Shown here: positions 1 through 5,159 of the stretch, piece after piece
Layout: the number at the start of each line of letters is the position of its first letter
Numbering within the stretch: position 1 is the stretch's first letter
From: Nitrososphaeria archaeon
GTDB taxonomy: Archaea > Thermoproteota > Nitrososphaeria > JACIWG01
Direction: 5' to 3'
Assembly: GCA_014361085.1 (NCBI GenBank)
Contig: JACIWG010000111.1
Location: 1-5,159, forward strand
Length of the DNA stretch: 5,159 bases
The notes under the pieces: model-generated
What the model was told of the DNA's origin: nothing
The model's input: only the letters and a program-made list of their open reading frames with translations
Databases searched by the model: none
Program-made: the position numbers and the translations under genes

Positions 1-1199
1 GATTATTGATGAATGAGATTTTTGGGGAGGAGAATTTTAGGAATGAGATAATTTTACAAAGAGGCATGCAAACAAGAAAAGCAGAAAAAAGATTATTAAA
101 TAAAACAGATTCCCTTTTCTTTTATTTTAAGAACCCGGAGAGAGGAAACCTAAGTATTCTTGAACGAGAGAAAGAGTATGTAAAATGTTTTAAGGAAACA
201 TTAAAGGTCTTAAAGAATTTAATCGAACCAAGAATTTTTGAAGAAATTGAGACTAAGCTAAATGATTCTTTATGGATGCCGTTCTTAAGTATGCCAGGAG
301 AACAAAAAACTCAAAATTATAGAGAAATTTTCGGAGTCAAATTATATCCTCCAAAAGGAAGGCACTGGGCCTTTTCACAGGAGAATTTGGATTTAGCTAT
401 CAAAAATGGGATTACAAGACTAGTTTGCATAAAATGTGGCGAGATTATTACAAGTGAGGATAAAACAGAAAGAGGAGCGTGTAAAAGTTGTGGGAGTATG
501 GATTTTGAGGGGCAAATTTACAGTATATACAATCAAATCAATGATAATTGGACGGATATACCAGGTTATGAACAAGATCCGGAGTTCCCCACTAAAAACT
601 CCCAAATCCTTTTAAAGCGTGTTATAGAATCCACCTCCAACGAAGGAGATTTAGTTATGGACTTCTTTTTAGGTTCTGGCACAACAACAGCAGTAGCACA
701 TAAACTAAAAAGGAAATGGATTGGAGTTGAGATGGGAGAGCATTTTTATAGCATAGTTTTGCCGAGAATGAAAAAAGTTTTGGCTTATGACAAATCAGGA
801 ATATCAAAAGAGAAGGATGTTAAAGAAAAATACAACGAGAAAAATGCAGGTGGCTTTTTCAAATACTACGAACTTGAACAATACGAGGATACTTTAAGAA
901 AAGTAAAATATGAAGATTCTGACTTCTTTGAAAATCCTTATGAAGACCCATACAATCAGTATGTTTTTATGAAAGACCTAAAGATGCTTGAAGCACTTGA
1001 GATTGATTATAAAAATAACAAAGTGAAAGTTGATTTATCAAAACTTTATAAAAACATAGACATTCCTGAAACACTTTCAAATCTGCTTGGAAAATGGATA
1101 AAAAGAATTACTCCAGATTTTGTTGAGTTTGAAGATGGTGAAAAGATAAATATCAAAGATTTAGACTATAAACTTGTTAAGCCTCTTATCTGGTGGTGA
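1..1199 (+). CDS. mod: Type III R-M DNA methyltransferase Mod subunit, 5'-truncated by window edge
   Basis: This is the modification and site-recognition subunit of a Type III R-M system, transferring methyl from S-adenosylmethionine to a base in an asymmetric target; it acts in the cytoplasm with Res. The frame is already open at base 3 (codons TTA TTG ATG AAT), and the first residues, LLMNEIFGEENF, match a segment that in this family lies well inside the protein, so the true start and the catalytic (D/N)PPY motif are upstream of the window. Visible in order: a target-recognition region; a zinc ribbon with CxxC-x14-CxxC spacing (426-491); a motif X-like segment with FPTKN (about 579-626); the SAM-binding motif I DFFLGSGTT (660-686); and a Lys/Glu-rich C-terminal domain ending in PLIWW. 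The order places motif I after the recognition region, as in beta-class methyltransferases. The stop TGA at 1197-1199 lies 2 bases before the preferred res start. Base specificity cannot be read from what is visible. Confidence 0.93.
   Translation, partial: LLMNEIFGEENFRNEIILQRGMQTRKAEKRLLNKTDSLFFYFKNPERGNLSILEREKEYVKCFKETLKVLKNLIEPRIFEEIETKLNDSLWMPFLSMPGEQKTQNYREIFGVKLYPPKGRHWAFSQENLDLAIKNGITRLVCIKCGEIITSEDKTERGACKSCGSMDFEGQIYSIYNQINDNWTDIPGYEQDPEFPTKNSQILLKRVIESTSNEGDLVMDFFLGSGTTTAVAHKLKRKWIGVEMGEHFYSIVLPRMKKVLAYDKSGISKEKDVKEKYNEKNAGGFFKYYELEQYEDTLRKVKYEDSDFFENPYEDPYNQYVFMKDLKMLEALEIDYKNNKVKVDLSKLYKNIDIPETLSNLLGKWIKRITPDFVEFEDGEKINIKDLDYKLVKPLIWW
426..491 (+). other. Zinc-ribbon segment within Mod (four cysteines)
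   Basis: Codons at 426-428, 435-437, 480-482 and 489-491 encode the four cysteines of CIKCG and CKSCG, with 14 residues between the two pairs. The knuckle shape CxxCG...CxxCG is that of a zinc ribbon. It sits between the start of the visible recognition region and motif X, so it is probably part of, or next to, the target-recognition domain. A structural or DNA-contact role is inferred; metal binding is not shown by sequence alone. Confidence 0.75.
1192..1199 (+). promoter_or_regulatory. Ribosome-binding site of res, formed by the end of mod
   Basis: GGTGGTGA at 1192-1199 complements the CACC-containing 3' end of 16S rRNA and ends two bases before ATG 1202. The same bases encode the final Trp codons and TGA stop of mod. 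This favours ATG 1202 as the res start over the in-frame GTG codons at 1193 and 1196, which lie inside the motif and have no purine-rich sequence before them. The spacing from the motif's end to ATG is short, but its 5' half (GGTGG) is at a more usual distance. Confidence 0.65.
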
Positions 1200-1201
1200 A
1201 A

Positions 1202-4183
1202 ATGGTAAGGATATTCTTACAGGAGATAATTGAAGATTTAAGATTTGAGGATCTGCCTGCCAATTGGAATTCATTTGATTTAGAGAGTTTTTCAAAAACT
1301 AAAAAACTTTGGGATTATCAGCAGGATGCGGTTAAAAATGCGGTAAAGGTTCTTTGGAAGTATTATGAAGACTTTGTTGATTATCAGGAAGGAGAGAAAT
1401 TAGAAGTAAATTTAGTAAGAAAGGAAAAATTTTTTCAATGGTATAAAGACAACGGATTAAATGAAAATTTGGATATCCATTTAGATAAGAGGAAAAGGAA
1501 CATCTATGCTCTTCTTACAGGATATTATCCACAAGAAAATGGAAAAATCTCTTATAAGTATCTTATCAATAGAATGTGTTTTTGGATGGCAACTGGAAGC
1601 GGAAAAAGTCTTATCATCATTAAACTTATTCAAATTTTAGCACAATTAATTCAAAGAAAAGAAATTCCACCATGCGATATTTTAGTTTTAACCCATAGAG
1701 ACGATTTGATAGAACAACTTAAAAAGCATGTGGACGAGTTTAATTATGCTAATGAGACAAAAATAATCTTGAAAGAATTAAAAGAGTATCCCGAGGTTAA
1801 GAGACAGCGGGCATTATTTGGTATTACTGTATTTTACTATAGGTCTGATAACATAAGTGATGAACAAAAAGAAAAGATAATTGATTTCAAAAATTATGAT
1901 AATGATGGAAAATGGTATATCTTCCTTGATGAAGCACATAAAGGAGATAAAGAGGAGTCAAAAAGGCAACATATTTATTCAATACTTTCAAGAAATGGAT
2001 TTTTGTTTAACTTTTCAGCCACCTTTATAGACCTAAGAGATATTATTACCTCCGCGTTTGAGTTTAACCTATCAAGTTTTATAAATTCTGGATATGGAAA
2101 ACACATTGGTATTTTAAAACAAGAATTAAGAGCATTTAGGGATGAGGAGGATTATAGTGGCGAGGAAAAGCAGAAAATAGTTTTAAAATCTTTAATCCTT
2201 TTAACTTATGTGAAAAAATTCTATGAAGATGTTAAGAATATCCAATCCAATTTGTATCATAAGCCTTTGCTTTTAACTCTTGTTAACTCCGTCAACACAG
2301 AAGATGCCGACCTCAAGTTGTTCTTTAGAGAACTTGAGAAAATAGGAAAGCAGGAAATCGAGCAAGAAGTTTTCAATAAATCTATTGATGAACTTTGGAA
2401 TGAGTTAAAACAAGAACCTGAGTTTATGTTTGAAGATGGTAGAAAAATAAAAATAGATAAGACAATTTTTAAAAACATAACAATATGTGATGTTTTAAAC
2501 CATGTGTATAACTCAAATACTCATGGAGAAATTGAAATCTTAAGAAGACCAACAAATAAGAAGGAGTTGGCTTTTAAGTTGAAGACAAGTGATAGACCTT
2601 TCGCATTGATAAAAATAGGCGATATTTCTTCTTGGCTAAAAGAGGAACTTGCAGGATATGAAGTTCAAGAAAGATTTGAAGATGAAAGTTATTTTGAAAA
2701 TTTGAATAGAGAAGATTCTGAAATCAATATTTTGATGGGGTCTCGTGGCTTTTATGAAGGCTGGGATTCTAACAGGCCAAATGTAATCAACTTTATCAAT
2801 ATAGGAATGGGAAAGGATGCAAAAAAATTTATTCTTCAATCCATTGGTAGAGGAGTAAGAATTGAACCAATAAAAGGTAAAAGAAAAAGGTTATTGCAGA
2901 TTTATAATGCGAAAGAGATAAGCGAAAATTTATTTAATCGAATTAAAGATAAAGTTGAGCCATTAGAAACTCTTTTTGTTTTTGGAACAAACAGAAATGC
3001 TTTAGTTACAGTGATTCAGGAGTTAAATAAAGAAAAGATGAGGGAAGGAGAAAATCAAATTTCTCTTTTTGAGAATGAGGAGGCTCGAGGATATACATTA
3101 TTGGTGCCAGTATATAAATCAGCAGATTATCCTCTTTTTAAGCAAAAAGAAATGCCGAAGTTCGAAATTTCATATGAGGAGTTTAAAGTGATTAAAAACT
3201 TTATTGATTTTATAAAGGATGAAAGAGTATTTCTAATGAGATACAGTGAAAAACTTAAAGATATGCCTGTTGAAAAATTAAAATTTTTCATTCAAAGTAT
3301 AAGTAGAATGGAAGATTTTTATAAAAATGTAGAGAGAGGATACCGAAATATAGACACTGCTATTCAAAGGATTTTTGACCATTTTAGCGTTATACCTGAG
3401 GAATTCGAAGGGCTTAAAAAATTAGAGGAAGAGATAAAACATTTTAAGAATATCAAGGTGTATTTGAAAGATGTTAGTGAAATACAAAATAAAATCGAGG
3501 CTGTCCGTCAATTCAAAGATCCCTCCATATTGGAAAGAGATTTGAAGGAGAAATACAAGCGCGGGGAAATTACTTTAGAGCAATACACGGAAGGCGTCAA
3601 GGAATCTGCTCGGATGGTTAGAGAGGAAAGAGTAGAGTATCAAGGCAAACAGCTGAGAATTAAGCACATTGCTAACCATTACTACCTTCCTCTCATATTA
3701 TCCGATGACGAAAAGATAGACTACATAAAGCACATTATCAAAACATCCAGCGAGGTAAAGTTCATTAATGATCTGGAAAACTATTTATCTAAAAGTGATA
3801 ACAAATTTAAGGAGTTTGATTGGTGGTTGTTTAGCAAATTGGATGAAAGTTTAGACGAAATTTATATTCCGTATTATAATCCTAATGTGAATAAAATAAG
3901 CAGGTTTTACCCAGATTTTATTTTTTGGTTTAAGAAAGGCGATAATTACTTTATTGTTTTTGTTGATCCCAAGGGAACAGAACATACAGATGCTTACAGG
4001 AGAATTGATGGATATAAAGTGTTATTCGAGGAAAACGGAAAGGAAAAGGTTTTTACTCACAACGGATTCAAAGTCAGAATAAAATTATTTCTAAAGCCAG
4101 AAGACATTTCAAAAACTCTTTCTGAGTATAAGCGATATTGGTTTGATAACATTGAAAAGACGCTGGAAGCAATAATGAAATGA
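1202..4183 (+). CDS. res: Type III R-M restriction subunit Res (SF2 helicase plus PD-(D/E)XK nuclease)
   Basis: This is the ATP-dependent restriction subunit of a Type III system; it works in a complex with Mod, using ATP hydrolysis to communicate between sites and cutting DNA that lacks the methyl mark. From ATG 1202 it has 993 residues, a usual length for the family. Motifs in order: Q-like LWDYQQDAV (about 36-44); Walker A MATGSGKS (129-136, Lys135); motif Ia VLTHRDDLIEQ (162-172); Walker B box DEAH (243-246); motif III SAT (272-274); motif V region GSRGFYEGWDS (about 513-523); motif VI QSIGRGVR (546-553); and a C-terminal nuclease with PDF (Asp905), then DPK (Asp922, Lys924), fitting PD-(D/E)XK with Asp as the middle acidic residue. 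All expected residues are present, so the enzyme is probably active. About 340 residues lie between helicase and nuclease with no motif I recognise. It follows mod without a gap, implying co-transcription. An in-frame GTG start at 1193 or 1196 is possible but less likely. Confidence 0.95.
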   Translation: MVRIFLQEIIEDLRFEDLPANWNSFDLESFSKTKKLWDYQQDAVKNAVKVLWKYYEDFVDYQEGEKLEVNLVRKEKFFQWYKDNGLNENLDIHLDKRKRNIYALLTGYYPQENGKISYKYLINRMCFWMATGSGKSLIIIKLIQILAQLIQRKEIPPCDILVLTHRDDLIEQLKKHVDEFNYANETKIILKELKEYPEVKRQRALFGITVFYYRSDNISDEQKEKIIDFKNYDNDGKWYIFLDEAHKGDKEESKRQHIYSILSRNGFLFNFSATFIDLRDIITSAFEFNLSSFINSGYGKHIGILKQELRAFRDEEDYSGEEKQKIVLKSLILLTYVKKFYEDVKNIQSNLYHKPLLLTLVNSVNTEDADLKLFFRELEKIGKQEIEQEVFNKSIDELWNELKQEPEFMFEDGRKIKIDKTIFKNITICDVLNHVYNSNTHGEIEILRRPTNKKELAFKLKTSDRPFALIKIGDISSWLKEELAGYEVQERFEDESYFENLNREDSEINILMGSRGFYEGWDSNRPNVINFINIGMGKDAKKFILQSIGRGVRIEPIKGKRKRLLQIYNAKEISENLFNRIKDKVEPLETLFVFGTNRNALVTVIQELNKEKMREGENQISLFENEEARGYTLLVPVYKSADYPLFKQKEMPKFEISYEEFKVIKNFIDFIKDERVFLMRYSEKLKDMPVEKLKFFIQSISRMEDFYKNVERGYRNIDTAIQRIFDHFSVIPEEFEGLKKLEEEIKHFKNIKVYLKDVSEIQNKIEAVRQFKDPSILERDLKEKYKRGEITLEQYTEGVKESARMVREERVEYQGKQLRIKHIANHYYLPLILSDDEKIDYIKHIIKTSSEVKFINDLENYLSKSDNKFKEFDWWLFSKLDESLDEIYIPYYNPNVNKISRFYPDFIFWFKKGDNYFIVFVDPKGTEHTDAYRRIDGYKVLFEENGKEKVFTHNGFKVRIKLFLKPEDISKTLSEYKRYWFDNIEKTLEAIMK

Positions 4184-4225
4184 TTAACATCACAATGCGC
4201 ACATGGTGGTGAATGCTATATGATT
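4184..4225. other. Convergent spacer between res and the M28 peptidase gene
   Basis: These 42 bases separate two converging stop codons (TGA 4181-4183 on +, TAA 4226-4228 on -). I see no stem-loop followed by a T-run on either strand; the only T-run is TTTT at 4224-4227. The spacer contains a ribosome-binding-like sequence that is listed separately. No promoter for either neighbour is expected here. Confidence 0.7.
4205..4212 (+). promoter_or_regulatory. Orphan ribosome-binding-like sequence GGTGGTGA
   Basis: GGTGGTGA at 4205-4212 is identical to the site before res, and the shared stretch extends to ten bases (TGGTGGTGAA at 1191-1200 and 4204-4213). It abuts ATG 4213-4215, which opens only a 12-codon frame (MLYDFTLYKEKI, stop TAA 4249-4251) running into the peptidase gene's 3' end. 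It may be a relic of a lost third gene, or chance. Function is not supported. Confidence 0.25.
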
Positions 4226-5159
4226 TTACCTTATATAAGGAGAAAATATAACTATATCCATTTCATCTCTTGAAATTTCATCCCCATATGCATATACCTC
4301 TATTTCATGTTTTCCTGTCAGAAGAACATTTAATTTCCATTCATATGGTGGAGAATAATCCCAATACCACATCCTCTCATCAACAGCAAATATTACTTTT
4401 TCAACATTTCCATCTACTTCCGCAACAACATTTACTCTTCCTATTGCAATTGTTAATCCTCTTGCCCTGGAAAACCAGTTTTTAGCAATTACTGGAAATA
4501 GAGCCCTATCAAAAACATAAAAATAGCCTTCTTTTGGCTCCTTTATTGAAACATAATTGCTTATTTTCTTGCTTGCAATTTCTTTTACCAAGCACGCTAA
4601 AAATCTTGTTGCTTTTGTGAGATATGTAAAATTTATTTTATCTATACTATCCTGCGGTGAGTGGCCATATGGGTAGCCATCATAATGGGCAAAGAAAACA
4701 CCATCATAACCATAATCTATATACGCCTGATGATCCGCTCCAGGATAATTTGGCACCACTTCAACACTTATTCCTATTTCGTGATATTTTTCCGCAACTA
4801 CATTTGCAAAATCTGCTATCCATCTTCCTCTTTCTGGAGTAAAACATCTTATATAATTTCCTCCCTTGCTTGTATTTGCATATCCTATCATATCTACATC
4901 AATCATCGCTATTGTCTTCTCCCCGTTTTCATATGCATATTTTGCATGCAAATAGCTTCCATATGCACCAACTTCTTCACCACTATAAATAATAAAATGA
5001 ATTGTATGCATAAACTTATACTTGCTCATCACTTTTGCAATCGCAAGCAATCCCGCAACACCTGACGCATCATCATCCGCGCCGGGCGAGGTTTCGGTGG
5101 TATCAATATGCGCCCCTATGATTACTGAATATTCATCGCCGCGGAGGGTGGCAATTACA
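4226..5159 (-). CDS. M28-family zinc metallopeptidase with C-terminal Ig-like domain, 5'-truncated by window edge
   Basis: This is a probable secreted or cell-surface aminopeptidase of family M28, a co-catalytic two-zinc enzyme. The frame is open to the right edge, giving 310 residues; any start at TTG 5048-5050 would cut off essential ligands, so the true start is beyond the window. Numbering from the first full codon (5156-5158), the visible active site is: His17 in GAHIDT (5108-5110); Asp29 in GADDDASG (5072-5074); Glu61 as general base and Glu62 as ligand in SGEEVGAYGS (4973-4978); Asp89 in DVDMIGY (4892-4894); and His166 in YGHSPQDSID (4661-4663). The set is complete, so activity is expected. 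After a linker, about 80 C-terminal residues (codons near 4229-4462) form a beta-rich Ig-like module with VEKVIFAVD, PPYEWKL and KHEIEVYAYG. The signal peptide, if any, lies outside the window, and no C-terminal membrane anchor is seen. It is convergent with the R-M genes and has no evident functional link to them. Substrate is unknown. Confidence 0.92.
   Translation of the reverse strand, partial: VIATLRGDEYSVIIGAHIDTTETSPGADDDASGVAGLLAIAKVMSKYKFMHTIHFIIYSGEEVGAYGSYLHAKYAYENGEKTIAMIDVDMIGYANTSKGGNYIRCFTPERGRWIADFANVVAEKYHEIGISVEVVPNYPGADHQAYIDYGYDGVFFAHYDGYPYGHSPQDSIDKINFTYLTKATRFLACLVKEIASKKISNYVSIKEPKEGYFYVFDRALFPVIAKNWFSRARGLTIAIGRVNVVAEVDGNVEKVIFAVDERMWYWDYSPPYEWKLNVLLTGKHEIEVYAYGDEISRDEMDIVIFSPYIR
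4229..4240. repeat. Perfect 12-bp palindrome at the 3' end of the M28 gene
   Basis: CCTTATATAAGG reads the same on both strands. It lies within the last codons of the peptidase (Pro-Tyr-Ile-Arg) and contains a TATA-box-like TTATATAA core. No gene starts at a suitable distance on either strand, so it is recorded as a sequence oddity and not as a promoter. With no loop, it would make a poor RNA hairpin terminator. Confidence 0.4.
4229..4462 (-). other. Ig-like beta-sandwich domain of the M28 protein
   Basis: The last roughly 78 residues alternate hydrophobic strands with turns: LTIAIGRVNVVAEVD, then VEKVIFAVDERMWYWD, then PPYEWKL, then HEIEVYAYGDEIS. This pattern, with an acidic turn, a PYEW-type strand and a final (H)xIxVxAY strand, is that of Ig-like modules appended to extracellular archaeal and bacterial enzymes. 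Such modules usually serve in substrate or cell-surface binding; that role here is inferred from the family. The domain boundary is approximate. Confidence 0.65.

Noticed and set aside
933..956. NPYEDPYN in Mod as a possible catalytic (D/N)PPY motif
   Set aside because: It lacks the double proline and lies in the C-terminal domain after motif I, whereas in this methyltransferase class the catalytic motif precedes the recognition region. The real one should be left of the window.
2257..2478. Open frames on the - strand within res (also 2636-2839) and within mod (420-605)
   Set aside because: Each is antisense to a well-supported helicase or methyltransferase coding region and has no recognisable protein features.
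1202..4183. Possibility that the helicase-nuclease belongs to another defence system such as DISARM, BREX or a Type I R-M system
   Set aside because: The mod neighbour, the single-chain helicase plus C-terminal PD-(D/E)XK layout and the length of about 990 residues match Type III Res. No specificity subunit or other marker gene is visible.
4270..4485. Open frame of 71 codons on the + strand
   Set aside because: Antisense to the Ig-like domain of the peptidase; His/Leu/Gln-rich sequence typical of a shadow frame.
5048..5050. TTG as the start of the peptidase gene
   Set aside because: The frame stays open to the window edge and the upstream 36 codons encode GAHIDT and GADDDASG, which carry essential zinc ligands.
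4661..5065. Open frame of 134 codons on the + strand
   Set aside because: It lies antisense to the M28 active-site coding region, is low-complexity (Ile/His/Cys-rich) and has no plausible ribosome-binding site. The - strand frame encodes clear family motifs.

Overview
The window holds two complete or partial genes of a Type III restriction-modification (R-M) system on the + strand, facing a partial secreted M28-family metallopeptidase gene on the - strand. No complete RNA gene, IS element, CRISPR array or transposase is visible. I looked for an undescribed system and did not find one. The defence content is a recognisable Type III R-M pair, and the findings below are local oddities.

Organism: the DNA is AT-rich, with Arg codons mostly AGA/AGG and proteins rich in Lys, Glu and Ile. 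The best ribosome-binding sequence is of the GGTGGTGA type. The M28 peptidase carries a C-terminal Ig-like domain of a sort common in archaeal secreted enzymes. Together these suggest an archaeon, plausibly a thermophilic euryarchaeal or Thermoplasmatota-like lineage. This is inference from style, not from a marker gene.

Layout: (1) 1-1199, the 3' part of the mod gene (DNA adenine or cytosine-N4 methyltransferase). Its N-terminus with the catalytic (D/N)PPY motif lies left of the window. It includes a four-cysteine zinc ribbon. (2) 1202-4183, the res gene, an SF2 helicase fused to a PD-(D/E)XK nuclease, complete and with all main motifs intact. Its ribosome-binding site is formed by the last codons and stop of mod, so the two are probably translated as one operon. 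(3) 4184-4225, a 42-base convergent spacer with a second copy of the same ribosome-binding-like decamer but no gene after it. (4) 4226-5159, complement, the C-terminal 310 residues of the M28 peptidase, with its visible metal ligands intact. Its start lies right of the window.

How they work together: Mod would methylate one strand of an asymmetric site and form a complex with Res. Res would use ATP to cleave DNA at unmethylated, suitably oriented sites. The peptidase looks like an unrelated host gene that borders the R-M cassette.
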